Positions 7,806 to 16,827 of a stretch of DNA of 64,000 nt are shown one piece after another. Under the pieces are notes generated by a model. It had not been told where the DNA came from, did no database searches, and saw nothing but the letters and a program-made list of their open reading frames with translations. Numbering within the stretch: the stretch's first letter is position 1; each line of letters opens with the position of its first letter. Source of the stretch: Bacteroidales bacterium UBA4345 (GTDB taxonomy: Bacteria; Bacteroidota; Bacteroidia; Bacteroidales; Paludibacteraceae); assembly GCA_002396385.1 (NCBI GenBank), contig DGTD01000079.1:4434-68433 (forward strand), written 5' to 3'. Made by a program: the position numbers and the translations under genes.

Positions 7806-8941
7806 AGTATTTTGTTATAGCTGGAGAGGCCTCTGGCGACTTGCATGCGTCAAATTTGTTGCGTGCGTTAAAGGAACAGAATCCCGAAGCTCAGTTTAAG
7901 GGCCTTGGTGGCGATTTAATGGCGGCGCAGGGTTGTAAACTCGTCCAACATTACCGCGATATGGCTTATATGGGCTTTGTGGACGTAATTATTCACCTCC
8001 GTACCATACTGGGCATTATGTCGAAAGCCAAGCAGGCTGTGCAGGACTATCGGCCGGATGTGGTTATTTTGGTCGATTACCCCAGTTTCAACCTGCAGAT
8101 GGCCAAGTATGTCAAGAAGAACCTGCCCGGAACAACCGTATTTTATTATATAGCGCCTAAAGTATGGGCGTGGAAGTCGTGGCGTGTGAAAAGCATCCGC
8201 AAGTATGTCGACCGGGTGTTCAGCATTTTGCCTTTCGAGGTGGAGTGGTTCGGCAAGCGCGGATGTGAGGTCAGCTATGTGGGCAATCCGTGTGTCGATG
8301 CCGTAGAGGCACGCGAGCACAAAGGCGAAACGGTAACCGAATTTTCCGCACGGACCGGAGTGCCGACTGGCAAACCCCTGTTGGCCTTACTGCCTGGAAG
8401 CCGGGTCAGCGAACTGTCGGGCAATTTGCCCGATATGCTCAAAGCCGCAAGCGCTTTCCCACAATTCCACATTGTAATAGCGGGAGCTCCGGCTTTACCA
8501 AAAGATTTATATAACCAATATACCAAAGATTTCAATTGCTCGGTTGTCTACGGTGAGACTTACCAGTTGCTGCAACAGGCGGAACTCGCTGTTGTGACTT
8601 CGGGAACCGCAACGTTGGAGACCGCACTGATGCGCGTGCCCCAAGTGGTGGTCTACCAGATAGCGGGTGGAAAAATAGTGTATTGGATACTCCGCAAAAT
8701 AATTCGGGTGAAAAGTGTTTCGTTAGTCAACCTGATTGCAGACCGTGAGGTCGTCACGGAACTGCTAGGTTATAATTTCAATGCCGTTTCGCTGAAAGAT
8801 GAACTAGGGAAGCTTGTTGCTCCTGCCGAGAAAAGGCAACGTATGCTGGCCGAATATGGCGAATTGGCCGAACAGTTGGGCTCGGAACCCGTCAGCAAGC
8901 GCGCAGCACGTGAAATGTTAGAACGAATAACAAGCAAATAA
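7802..8941 (+). CDS. lpxB: Lipid-A-disaccharide synthase
   Basis: This 379-residue membrane-associated glycosyltransferase joins UDP-2,3-diacylglucosamine and lipid X to make the lipid A disaccharide. YFVIAGEASGDLHASNLL is the hallmark N-terminal motif. YYIAPKVWAWKSWR, YVGNPCVD, LLPGSRVSEL and VTSGTATLETAL are the other conserved blocks. The ATG at 7802 overlaps the preceding stop (ATGA). An upstream extension of the frame into the previous gene is a shadow. Length matches the family. Confidence 0.95.
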   Translation: MKYFVIAGEASGDLHASNLLRALKEQNPEAQFKGLGGDLMAAQGCKLVQHYRDMAYMGFVDVIIHLRTILGIMSKAKQAVQDYRPDVVILVDYPSFNLQMAKYVKKNLPGTTVFYYIAPKVWAWKSWRVKSIRKYVDRVFSILPFEVEWFGKRGCEVSYVGNPCVDAVEAREHKGETVTEFSARTGVPTGKPLLALLPGSRVSELSGNLPDMLKAASAFPQFHIVIAGAPALPKDLYNQYTKDFNCSVVYGETYQLLQQAELAVVTSGTATLETALMRVPQVVVYQIAGGKIVYWILRKIIRVKSVSLVNLIADREVVTELLGYNFNAVSLKDELGKLVAPAEKRQRMLAEYGELAEQLGSEPVSKRAAREMLERITSK

Positions 8942-8963
8942 TAAAAAAACTTAATACTGAAGA

Positions 8964-11495
8964 ATGAAAAACTTAATGACGCATGTGGGGGTTGTCATCG
9001 CCTTTTTGGCATTGGCTGCCTTTTTCTTCAAGCCGGCTGTTTTTGGTGGAAAGCAGCTGATTGCCGGTGACTCGGAAAAGGTGATCGGTATGAACAAGGA
9101 GATTTCCGATTATCAAGAGAAAAGTGGAGAAGGTGTGACATGGACCGGGTCGATGTTCTCGGGTATGCCAAGTTACACAGTTTCCACACCAAAGGGTCTT
9201 CCAAACTACTTGTTCGAAGCTGGAGCGAAAGTTTTCTGGTTTTTAGGGGCAACCGATGCCGGTATTATTTTCTTGTCAATGTTTGGCATGTATCTGCTCA
9301 TGCTCTCTATGGGGTATGGTGTTGGTATATCGGCCTTTGCGGCCATAGCCTTCGCTTTTTCGTCTTATTTCATCATCATATTGCCAGCCGGCCATGTGAC
9401 CAAGGCGTGGGCGATGTCGTATATGCCGTTAGTTCTGTTAGGAATGCTGTTGCTGATGCGGCAAAAGTGGGTATGGGGAACGCTTGTTTTCGCTGCGTCG
9501 CTTTCGGTAGAGTTGCGAAGCAACCATATACAGATAACATACTATCTGGCTATCCTGTGCTTTTTCTTGTTCGCTGTTTATTTGTACAACATGTTGAAAG
9601 AGAAAGCTTATAAAACGCTTCTTATTTCCGTCGGGTTAATGGGGGTTGGCGTTATTGCCGCTGTTGTTACAAATGCCGAGCGCCTATACAGCAACTACGA
9701 GATGGGTGAAGTGAGCACCCGCGGACCTTCCCGCCTCTCTGCCGCTGTAGATGGAAAAACAGACAAGAGCTCGGGCTTGGACCAAGATTATGCTTTCGCA
9801 TGGAGCTATGGAGCTGAAGAACTGATGACGCTGATTATTCCGAATGCTTTCGGAGGTGAGAGTGGAGGAGAACTGGACGACCAATCGCATATTGCCCAAG
9901 CATTAAGGGCCCAAGGGTATAATGTACCTACACCTATGCGTATGCCCACTTATTGGGGCGACCAACCTTTCACCTCGGGTCCGGTCTATTTTGGCGCCGT
10001 AGTCTGTTTCTTGGCTGTGGCGGCGTTCTTTATAGGCAAGAGTAAATACAAATGGGCCATAGTGGCAGCCACCGTCTTCCTTATGATTCTAAGTTTGGGA
10101 AAGAATGCGCAGTTCGTGAACGACTTCCTGTTCCACCACCTTCCAATGTACAATAAGTTCCGTACCCCGTCGATGGCGTTGGTTATACCGCAAATAACCT
10201 TCGCGGTATTGGGGTGTATGGCGCTGAAACGAATCTTAGACGGTGACCTTGAAGAAAAGGAGTTGCAAAAGGGACTTTACATTGCTTGTGGCATCACGGG
10301 CGGCTTGTGCTTGTTGGTTTGGGCTGTTCCAGACTTGTTCCTTTCCTTTACTGCTGCTTCCGATGAGGGTTACACCCAGCAGTATGGCGCTTGGTTTACC
10401 GCAGCTTTGCAGGCCGATCGAGCTGACTTGGCTTCTGCCGACGCCCGACGCTCGTTTCTCTTTATCATAGTTGCTAGAACTATTTTGTGGGCTGTCTGTA
10501 AGAAAAAATACCACACATATGCGGGCTATGGCATTGCTGCTGTTGCTTTGCTGACACTGGTCGATTTATGGGGTGTCAGCCGCCGTTATTGCAACGACAA
10601 CAATTATGTGACAAAGGTTGAATACCAGCCTTACCAGCCGACTGTTGCCGATAACGAAATATTGAAAGATAAAGATTTGTCGTATCGTGTACTGACGTTC
10701 AATAATCCGTTCAACGATACGCATATTCCTTATTTCCACAAGTCGATAGGTGGTTATAATGCAGCCAAACTTCGCGATTACCAAGACCTCATCGACCAAC
10801 ACATCGAACCTGAAATGAGGCTGGTGCAGCAGTCGTTAAGAGCGGTTAAGACGCAGGCTGACGTCGACAGCCTGTTTACGCAGACTCCGGCGTTGAATAT
10901 GTTGAATATGCGCTACCTGATTTTGAACGAGGGAAACGCTCCCCTTGTCAATAAAAGCGCACTCGGGAACGCATGGTTTGTGCAAAACTATAAATTGTTG
11001 TCTGATACCGCTATCTCAGGTGTGTCATACAGCGCTTCCGATTTGCAGATGCGTATGCTCTCTTCTGTCGATTTGGGTAGGACCGCCTTGGTTGAAAACC
11101 AGTTTAAAAATGAGGTGGACGGTAAAAAGATTGGCTTCGATCCGGAAGCCTCTATAGTGTTGACTTCTTATAAGCCGAACGAATTGGTTTACAAATCGAA
11201 ATCGAAAGCCAATAGTTTGGCTGTGTTTAGCGAGGTTTATTATCCGAAGGCTTGGACGGCGTATATCGACGGTCAGGAAGTCCCTCATTTCCGTTCCGAC
11301 TGGTTGTTGCGCTCGTTGGTCATCCCTGCCGGAGAGCACAGTGTGGTGTTTAAGTGCGAGGCTAAAACCTATTGGACGTTACGCACTGTCTCGTCTATGG
11401 TGTCGCTCGTGCTCCTTCTCCTCTTTATAGGAGGCATTGCCTACAAACTCTATTGTTTAAAGAAGGGAAAGGCATTGCCAAATGTGGTTAAATAA
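8964..11495 (+). CDS. YfhO-type polytopic membrane protein
   Basis: 843 residues with about a dozen hydrophobic segments, a large periplasmic C-terminal region and a final helix (about 805-828). The layout and the ending block (YYPKAWTAYIDGQ, then a helix) match the YfhO/PF09586 family of GT-C-like membrane proteins, which in Gram-positives act in glycosylation of cell-wall or lipoteichoic polymers. The role in Bacteroidota is not settled. It lies 22 bp after lpxB, in the same direction and without a promoter, so cotranscription with lpxB is likely and an envelope glycan role is inferred. Confidence 0.8.
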   Translation: MKNLMTHVGVVIAFLALAAFFFKPAVFGGKQLIAGDSEKVIGMNKEISDYQEKSGEGVTWTGSMFSGMPSYTVSTPKGLPNYLFEAGAKVFWFLGATDAGIIFLSMFGMYLLMLSMGYGVGISAFAAIAFAFSSYFIIILPAGHVTKAWAMSYMPLVLLGMLLLMRQKWVWGTLVFAASLSVELRSNHIQITYYLAILCFFLFAVYLYNMLKEKAYKTLLISVGLMGVGVIAAVVTNAERLYSNYEMGEVSTRGPSRLSAAVDGKTDKSSGLDQDYAFAWSYGAEELMTLIIPNAFGGESGGELDDQSHIAQALRAQGYNVPTPMRMPTYWGDQPFTSGPVYFGAVVCFLAVAAFFIGKSKYKWAIVAATVFLMILSLGKNAQFVNDFLFHHLPMYNKFRTPSMALVIPQITFAVLGCMALKRILDGDLEEKELQKGLYIACGITGGLCLLVWAVPDLFLSFTAASDEGYTQQYGAWFTAALQADRADLASADARRSFLFIIVARTILWAVCKKKYHTYAGYGIAAVALLTLVDLWGVSRRYCNDNNYVTKVEYQPYQPTVADNEILKDKDLSYRVLTFNNPFNDTHIPYFHKSIGGYNAAKLRDYQDLIDQHIEPEMRLVQQSLRAVKTQADVDSLFTQTPALNMLNMRYLILNEGNAPLVNKSALGNAWFVQNYKLLSDTAISGVSYSASDLQMRMLSSVDLGRTALVENQFKNEVDGKKIGFDPEASIVLTSYKPNELVYKSKSKANSLAVFSEVYYPKAWTAYIDGQEVPHFRSDWLLRSLVIPAGEHSVVFKCEAKTYWTLRTVSSMVSLVLLLLFIGGIAYKLYCLKKGKALPNVVK

Positions 11496-11516
11496 GAGAA
11501 CGTTTGCATGCTAATA

Positions 11517-11550
11517 GGAAAGGGAGCTCCGTTCGGATGCTCCCTTTTTC
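11517..11550. terminator. Intrinsic terminator between convergent genes
   Basis: AAAGGGAGC (11519-11527) pairs perfectly with GCTCCCTTT (11539-11547) with T residues after it on the plus strand. The minus-strand operon ends just beyond at 11574, and the hairpin can serve both. Confidence 0.8.
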
Positions 11551-11573
11551 ATTCTATTGGTTGAGTACCTGTT

Positions 11574-12059
11574 TTATACCAGTTTGTTGATCATGGCATA
11601 GGCTGTGAATCCAGACGTGGTACGAATGCCAAGCTTTTCGGATATGTGTTTGCGGTGTGTTAGAACCGTTTGCAGACTGATGGACAGTTTGTCGGCTATC
11701 TCTTTGTTGATAAAGCCCGATGCCACAAGGCGGAGAACGTCGATTTCCCGGGCCGAGAGTTTACGGTTGCCGGATGGAATGGTTCTCTTCTCCTTCTCTT
11801 TGGATTGCAGTATTTTCTTGATGGCTGCCTTTAGCGTTTTCTTTAGTTGCGCTTCAGTCCATGAAGGGTTGATTGTTATGGCGGGTTGTTGCTCGTTGAA
11901 AGAGAAAACGACGGATTCTTCTTCCAATTGGCTGCTAATGTCGCTGCTGTCGTAAAACAGAGAGACAGATAAAGAGGGCGCCATGTCAAGAAGCAAAGTT
12001 TTGAGGCCCAATGCAGCCAAATAGCTGTTTCCGACTATTATTGCTATATCGGTTGCCAT
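11574..12059 (-). CDS. LuxR-type regulator with degenerate receiver-like domain
   Basis: 161 residues. The last 60 form a LuxR/FixJ helix-turn-helix ([20 protein letters not shown] then [19 protein letters not shown], residues 101-147). The first 85 residues start like a receiver ([19 protein letters not shown]) but are short and lack the acidic pocket and the phosphorylated aspartate context, so phosphotransfer is unlikely. It sits 3 bp after the ScdA/RIC-like gene in a minus-strand operon. By analogy with similar Bacteroidota pairs the two probably act together, but the signal is unknown. Confidence 0.8.
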   Translation of the reverse strand: MATDIAIIVGNSYLAALGLKTLLLDMAPSLSVSLFYDSSDISSQLEEESVVFSFNEQQPAITINPSWTEAQLKKTLKAAIKKILQSKEKEKRTIPSGNRKLSAREIDVLRLVASGFINKEIADKLSISLQTVLTHRKHISEKLGIRTTSGFTAYAMINKLV

Positions 12060-12062
12060 AGG

Positions 12063-12815
12063 CTAAGGTTCGGTTTTAGGTTTACGTTTGCGTATGTTGC
12101 GGACAATTTCGTTCACCATGGGGAAAAGCAGTTTGGCCCTAATTCCGCCCAAACTGTCAATGGTCGACTTAATGTCGCAGAGTTGTTGTATGGCACCATA
12201 GTACATAAACGGATTGTCTGGTGCTTCCGTATGGCGTAACAGTAAGCTGAGAATGTCTTCCAATTCGTTCGACGGGATAACTCCTTTCTCTTTGTTTGTC
12301 AGTGTGATGGCACGCTCCAACAGACTCAGATCGTCGTCTGTGAGAACCGGACTGTAGAACAATTCGTATACGTGTGTAACAACTTCCATCAGTTGTTGCG
12401 ATTGAGATGAAATGAACTGTTCAAGCCGCTTGGCGTAGGCCTGGTAGACGCTTAAAACAACAGTGTATCCGTTCCCCTCTTTTTGACTTTCAGACAGCCG
12501 CTGGAAGTGCTGTCCCAATATGTGAAGCCATGGTCTGAGTCCTTCAAGCGACTTGCTGTAGTAGTCGACAAGTGGCAATAGGGCATAACGGCTGAGGCTT
12601 CGGGGCTTGTAGTTTATATCAATTGTCAGATGCAGCAGTTCGACACACAATTCCAACCCCATACTTTTGCCCTGACAGGCATCGTGTAGCGAGGTGTTGC
12701 CAAGCGCAGGACGGATGCCCATAAGTAGGAGGGGGCTCAGCAGTCGCGGATATTTAATAATGATATCAGCAACTTGGTCCGATGCCAGAATTCGTGTTTT
12801 AGATTGGGTCGTCAT
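12063..12815 (-). CDS. Degenerate ScdA/RIC-like (DUF542 plus hemerythrin-like) protein
   Basis: 250 residues, cytoplasmic, no signal peptide. Residues 10-58 (for example IIIKYPRLLSPLLLMGI, SLHDACQGKSM) resemble the N-terminal DUF542/DUF1858 domain of the iron-sulfur repair protein RIC/YtfE/ScdA, but the CCGG cysteines of that domain are absent. The following helical part (LPLVDYYSKSLEGLRPWL) looks like the hemerythrin-like four-helix bundle, yet the expected iron-binding histidines are mostly replaced. So this is best called a homologue without an evident di-iron site, perhaps a sensor or partner for the LuxR-type regulator encoded 3 bp downstream. The family call is moderate and rests on motif reading alone. 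Confidence 0.6.
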   Translation of the reverse strand: MTTQSKTRILASDQVADIIIKYPRLLSPLLLMGIRPALGNTSLHDACQGKSMGLELCVELLHLTIDINYKPRSLSRYALLPLVDYYSKSLEGLRPWLHILGQHFQRLSESQKEGNGYTVVLSVYQAYAKRLEQFISSQSQQLMEVVTHVYELFYSPVLTDDDLSLLERAITLTNKEKGVIPSNELEDILSLLLRHTEAPDNPFMYYGAIQQLCDIKSTIDSLGGIRAKLLFPMVNEIVRNIRKRKPKTEP

Positions 12816-12819
12816 TTTA

Positions 12820-13254
12820 CTATTGCTTGTTCAACCTTTTCTTTTCGCGGTGTTTGCCCCACTTGGTGTTGATGTTCAGAATGAAGATGGCAATAAAGCA
12901 AGGCCAGCTGGCAATTGGAGCCAACAAATACAGTTTTTCCAGTTCGTCAACTTTCAACCCGTATTTGAAGATGGGGTATAGAACGACGAGAATGAGGGAT
13001 AAAATGCCAAACCTTTTGATGGACTTTTTGTCTATAAGGTGGTCTGCAAACAGGGCTCTGATTGCCATATAGGCCATAACGCCTACTGCGGCAAAAAGAA
13101 CGATGACTATCAGGCAGGCCAGCATGTGGATTAAAAACTGAAGGTTCTCGCTGAACAATATGCCCAAAACGAAAACAGCTGCGATAACCAGGTAGCTAAC
13201 CACCAGGTAGTGCTTGATTATAAATAGTTTCAGTCTGTTTATTAACGCTTTCAT
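12820..13254 (-). CDS. Small polytopic membrane protein of unknown function
   Basis: 144 residues with four probable transmembrane helices (about 15-35, 39-66, 82-98 and 107-128) and a basic C-terminus. No recognised motif. It is embedded between rluD (20 bp upstream) and the RIC-like gene (4 bp downstream), so it is cotranscribed with them. Confidence 0.7.
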   Translation of the reverse strand: MKALINRLKLFIIKHYLVVSYLVIAAVFVLGILFSENLQFLIHMLACLIVIVLFAAVGVMAYMAIRALFADHLIDKKSIKRFGILSLILVVLYPIFKYGLKVDELEKLYLLAPIASWPCFIAIFILNINTKWGKHREKKRLNKQ

Positions 13255-13274
13255 GTCTTTTTTCTTTTTAATAG

Positions 13275-14369
13275 TTAATCCTCTTCTTCATCTTTATAGG
13301 TGGCGTAAACGCGCCATTTGTCAATAAGAGCCGAAATGTCGGCCGGTAGTTCTGAGTTGAAGTAAAGCTCTTCTCCTGTGCGGGGGTGCACAAACCCCAG
13401 TGTTTTAGCATGAAGAGCCTGTCTTGGACAAACTTCGAAGCAATTCTTAATGAATTGTTTGTACTTGGTTGTCCTTTCGCCCCGCAGAATCTCGCTTCCT
13501 CCATAACGCTCGTCGTTGAACAGAGTGTGACCGATGTGCTTCATATGCACCCTTATTTGGTGTGTGCGTCCTGTCTCCAGTCTGCATTCTACAAGCGAAA
13601 CGTGAGCAAGACGTTCAAGCACCCGGTAGTGCGTGACCGCATGTTTGGCATTCGGGTTTTCGCCATTCGGAAAAACCGTAAAGAGCATTCTGTCGCGCGG
13701 ATCCCGTCCGAGGTCGCCGTCAATAGTGCCTTCGTCTTCTTTTATGACGCCCCACACAACGGCATTGTAAAGCCGTTTGGTCGTCTTGTTGAAGAACTGT
13801 TTCCCCAAATTGGTTTTCGCATTTTCGTTTTTTGCGACCACTAAAAGCCCCGACGTGTCTTTGTCGATGCGGTGAACCAATCCCAAGCGGGGGTCGTCGA
13901 CCTTGAAATTGGGGTCGTCTTTCAGGTGCCATGCAATGGCGTTCAACAGGGTTCCCTGCCAGTTTCCGAAGCCAGGGTGAACCACCATTCCCGGACCTTT
14001 GTCTACAACAATCAGGTCCTCGTCTTCGTAAACGATATTGAGGGGAATGTCTTGTGGCTCAATGGTGAACTCGGTAGGCGGATACGACAGAACGATGGAA
14101 ATCTCGTCAAGAGGTTTCACTTTGTAGTTCGACTTTACTGCCTTCCCGTTTACCAAGATGCTGCCGGCGTCTGCCGCCAATTGTATGCGGTTCCTCGATA
14201 TCTGGTGCATGCAGTTAACCAGGTATTTGTCGATGCGGACCATACTGTGCCCTTTCTCCACGGTGATGTGGAAATGCTCGTGCATCTGTCCGTCGCTGCC
14301 GAGCTCGGCCTCTTGTCCGTCCGTCCCTTCTTGGAGTAAATCTTCGTCGTTAGTGTAATCGTTTGGCAT
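13275..14369 (-). CDS. rluD: RluD-family 23S rRNA pseudouridine synthase
   Basis: 364 residues. An S4 RNA-binding domain spans about 42-100 (MVRIDKYLVNCMHQISRNRI). The catalytic domain follows, with the RluA/RluD signature GLVHRIDKDTSGLLVVAKN in which Asp169 is the nucleophilic aspartate, and later ETGRTHQIRVHMKHIGH. It converts uridines of the large-subunit rRNA to pseudouridine; helix 69 is the usual RluD target. The first 35 residues are an acidic extension of no clear role. The start is 17 bp after the PASTA gene, an association common in Bacteroidota. Confidence 0.92.
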   Translation of the reverse strand: MPNDYTNDEDLLQEGTDGQEAELGSDGQMHEHFHITVEKGHSMVRIDKYLVNCMHQISRNRIQLAADAGSILVNGKAVKSNYKVKPLDEISIVLSYPPTEFTIEPQDIPLNIVYEDEDLIVVDKGPGMVVHPGFGNWQGTLLNAIAWHLKDDPNFKVDDPRLGLVHRIDKDTSGLLVVAKNENAKTNLGKQFFNKTTKRLYNAVVWGVIKEDEGTIDGDLGRDPRDRMLFTVFPNGENPNAKHAVTHYRVLERLAHVSLVECRLETGRTHQIRVHMKHIGHTLFNDERYGGSEILRGERTTKYKQFIKNCFEVCPRQALHAKTLGFVHPRTGEELYFNSELPADISALIDKWRVYATYKDEEED

Positions 14370-14386
14370 TTCTTGGTGTTTTATTA

Positions 14387-15208
14387 CTAATCTTCTGCCA
14401 CTTCTTCTTCGGCGTCGAGTTTGCTTTGGGTCGTGGTGACGTACAGTTTCACCGTTTCGTTGCCGTTCAATTTCGCTTTTGCGACAGGTTGTTGCTTATA
14501 TACTTTATAGAAGCGCTTGTTGTCTTCGCTCGACGGGGTGACATCGAAAATGACGGTCGAGTTGAGCGCCAGCGTCTCAACGCGGCTGATGGCCTCGTAG
14601 ACCGGCAAACCGTGCAGAGAAGGCATTTCGCTGAATTCGTTCGAGTTTCCTTTGCCTACGCGGAGTGTGACTTGTGAACCCTCGACCAGTCTTTTCCCGG
14701 CACTGATGGTGCTTCCGTTGTATTCAACGGCAATTACTGTGTTGTATTTTGACGGAACAAACTTTATCTCCTTGACTTTTAGTCCGGCCGACTCCAACTC
14801 GCTCTGCATTTGGCGGAGCGACTTGTCGCTGTATTCTGGCAGTTGGACTTGTCGTGGCTTGCTTGCACGGATGTAGAGGTAGATTTTTCTACCACTCTTT
14901 ACTTTTGAACCTTTGCTTGGCACTTGGTCGATGACGCAGCCAGGTCTGGTGGTTGCCGCATACATCGAGTCGATGACAATGCAGCTTAGCCCGTCTCTTG
15001 AAAGGCGGTTGTCGGCCTCCTCTACGGTGAAACCCTTCAAGTCCGGTAGCTCGATTTCCTTCCCGTGTTCAGTGTAAGAACCTAACCAACTACTTAAAAA
15101 CCAGATGATGGCGACGATGATGAGGAATGCGGCAAAAATGCTTATGACAATAGGGTGTAGGAAGATTTTTTTTAAATATCCTGCTATTTCTGTACTGTTT
15201 AGTGACAT
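14387..15208 (-). CDS. PASTA-domain membrane protein
   Basis: 273 residues from the ATG at 15208. The frame is open further upstream, but that extension crosses the promoter and is rejected. One transmembrane helix (about 17-39) is followed by three extracytoplasmic PASTA domains starting near IELPDLKGFTVEEADN, QVQLPEYSDKSLRQM and FSEMPSLHGLPVYEA, and an acidic tail. PASTA domains bind peptidoglycan or beta-lactam-like ligands in kinases and PBPs; here there is no kinase or transpeptidase part. Such stand-alone proteins lie next to rluD in many Bacteroidota and probably have a cell-wall role. Confidence 0.88.
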   Translation of the reverse strand: MSLNSTEIAGYLKKIFLHPIVISIFAAFLIIVAIIWFLSSWLGSYTEHGKEIELPDLKGFTVEEADNRLSRDGLSCIVIDSMYAATTRPGCVIDQVPSKGSKVKSGRKIYLYIRASKPRQVQLPEYSDKSLRQMQSELESAGLKVKEIKFVPSKYNTVIAVEYNGSTISAGKRLVEGSQVTLRVGKGNSNEFSEMPSLHGLPVYEAISRVETLALNSTVIFDVTPSSEDNKRFYKVYKQQPVAKAKLNGNETVKLYVTTTQSKLDAEEEVAED

Positions 15209-15237
15209 AAGTGTGCTTTTTTCGAACTTATAATCTA

Positions 15238-15464
15238 CAAATATACCAAAAAATAACAGACTGAGAAAATATAATGAAGAAAGCCGGTGAAACACCTGGT
15301 ACAGTTTGGCCAGCGCCTCTGGTAGGTTTCTTTTTTTGTTTAAGTAAAGAACTGTTTTTATGCATGAAAACTGCGTTAACAAATCCTAATTGCGTAATTT
15401 AAGGTTAATTATGGTCGATTTTGACTCAATCTGGCCCAAATTGCCACTTTTATTTGTATATTTG
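15238..15464. promoter_or_regulatory. Divergent promoter region between the PASTA operon and the ftsX operon
   Basis: The 355-bp gap 15209-15563 carries TATATTTG on the minus strand (15238-15245, 30 bp before the PASTA ATG) and TATATTTG on the plus strand (15457-15464, 100 bp before the ftsX ATG). Both match the -7 box; neither has a clear -33 element. No gene or RNA is visible between them. Confidence 0.5.
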
Positions 15465-15563
15465 TAGTGAATTTGGTTAGTTGTGCTTTTTATGCTCGTT
15501 TCCTAAAGAGACGAACAGCGGCTGCCAAGGTATTTAGAAGACTAAAATTGTACGGTTATCCGA

Positions 15564-16442
15564 ATGGCAAAATCGGTCAAATATATCTTATTCAACTCGA
15601 AATTAACCACGGTTGTCAGCGTGTCGATGGTGTTGGTCTTGTTGGGCATTACTACCATTGTCCTCCTTATGAGTAAAAACCTGACAGACCATGTGCGCGA
15701 GAATTTTATCTTCAAACTGACTCTGAAAGAGGGTATTACCCAAAAAACAATAGATGCCGTGGGCGATTCGCTGCGGGTTAAGCCTTACATAAAGGAAGTG
15801 AACTATGTGAGCAAGGAGCAGGCTGTGAAGATTTTTGCCGAAGAGTTGGGCGAGGACCCTATGGAGTCGCTTGACGTTAATCCTTTACCTAACACCTATG
15901 AAGTAAGCCTGAAAGCTGCCCAACTGACACCCGACAGTTTGAAAAATATAGAGGAGGAACTCGTTAGTTTTAAGGAAATTACAGAGGTCGATTATCCGCA
16001 CGATTTGGTCGATGCGTTTACGCGGAATGTGCGTGCTGTGTCGGCTGTCTTCCTTTTTCTCGCTGGTGTATTACTGGTTATTTCTTTTGCATTGATAAAC
16101 AATACGATAAGGTTGCTCATATATTCCGACCGCTTCCTTATACAGACGATGAAGCAGGTGGGCGCTACGCGCAGCTTTATAAGGAAACCTTATATGCGGC
16201 AGGGCCTGATTATCGGACTTATAGCCTCTGGGCTGGCTATCGTGTTCATTATGCTGATGCTGTTCTGTATGGGTGATTTAAGTTCCGATATATCGTTGTT
16301 CATCGATTTGCAGAACAAGACCCTGTATGCCGTGACTTTCGCTGTTATTTTGGGGTCGGGTATCCTGATAACGGAGTTGTCTACCTATTTAGCGGTCAAC
16401 AAATACTTGCGCCAGTCGCTAAACACGGCATATCTGATTTGA
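15564..16442 (+). CDS. ftsX: Cell division protein FtsX (ABC-type permease)
   Basis: 292 residues. An N-terminal helix (about 21-43) is followed by an extracytoplasmic domain (about 45-165) and three further helices, the FtsX topology. KQVGATRSFIRKPYM is the typical cytoplasmic loop after the second helix. With FtsE it links the divisome to peptidoglycan hydrolases; ftsE is not in the window, as is usual for Bacteroidota where the genes are separated. It opens the operon ftsX-DUF3098-uppP-truB-queA. Confidence 0.9.
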   Translation: MAKSVKYILFNSKLTTVVSVSMVLVLLGITTIVLLMSKNLTDHVRENFIFKLTLKEGITQKTIDAVGDSLRVKPYIKEVNYVSKEQAVKIFAEELGEDPMESLDVNPLPNTYEVSLKAAQLTPDSLKNIEEELVSFKEITEVDYPHDLVDAFTRNVRAVSAVFLFLAGVLLVISFALINNTIRLLIYSDRFLIQTMKQVGATRSFIRKPYMRQGLIIGLIASGLAIVFIMLMLFCMGDLSSDISLFIDLQNKTLYAVTFAVILGSGILITELSTYLAVNKYLRQSLNTAYLI

Positions 16443-16473
16443 ATAAACAAGCAAAAACATATTTCGAAAAAAA

Positions 16474-16818
16474 ATGAAAAACAAAGAAGGTTTGGCGTTG
16501 CCAAAAGGTAATTTGAAACTAATAGCCGTAGGAATGGTTATTATTGTCGTCGGTTTCCTTTGCATGATAGGCGGAGGCAGCGAAGACGGCGTTTCGTTCA
16601 ACCCCGATATTTATAGCTCACGCATCATAACCGTGGGTCCGCTCATCTCTGTATTTGGTTTCTTCTTTGTTATCTATGCAATTCTGCGAAACCCAAAAGG
16701 AAAAGAAGTGCCTGGTTCTGGTTTGACTGTCCGTAACAACGATGAGATGGTTACAAAATACGAAAACGATATTACAATAAAGGAGGGAAAGTCTTCTGAA
16801 GTCATCAAAGTTGATTAA
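16474..16818 (+). CDS. DUF3098 family small membrane protein
   Basis: 114 residues with two transmembrane helices (about 14-33 and 51-70) separated by a short loop (GGGSEDGVSFNPDIYSSR) and a charged cytoplasmic tail. Sequence and position between ftsX and uppP match DUF3098 of Bacteroidota. Function is unknown; the conserved order suggests a role in division or wall synthesis. Confidence 0.8.
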   Translation: MKNKEGLALPKGNLKLIAVGMVIIVVGFLCMIGGGSEDGVSFNPDIYSSRIITVGPLISVFGFFFVIYAILRNPKGKEVPGSGLTVRNNDEMVTKYENDITIKEGKSSEVIKVD

Positions 16819-16827
16819 TTCGTTAGT

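Noticed and set aside
9140..9613. 157-codon frame inside the YfhO-type gene
   Set aside because: Alternative frame of a certain gene; no independent start signal.
12694..12981. 95-codon plus-strand frame across the RIC-like and membrane protein genes
   Set aside because: Spans a gene junction antisense; no coding evidence.
15209..15382. Upstream extension of the PASTA gene
   Set aside because: It would place the promoter inside the gene and add a non-conserved leader; the ATG at 15208 gives a clean membrane anchor.
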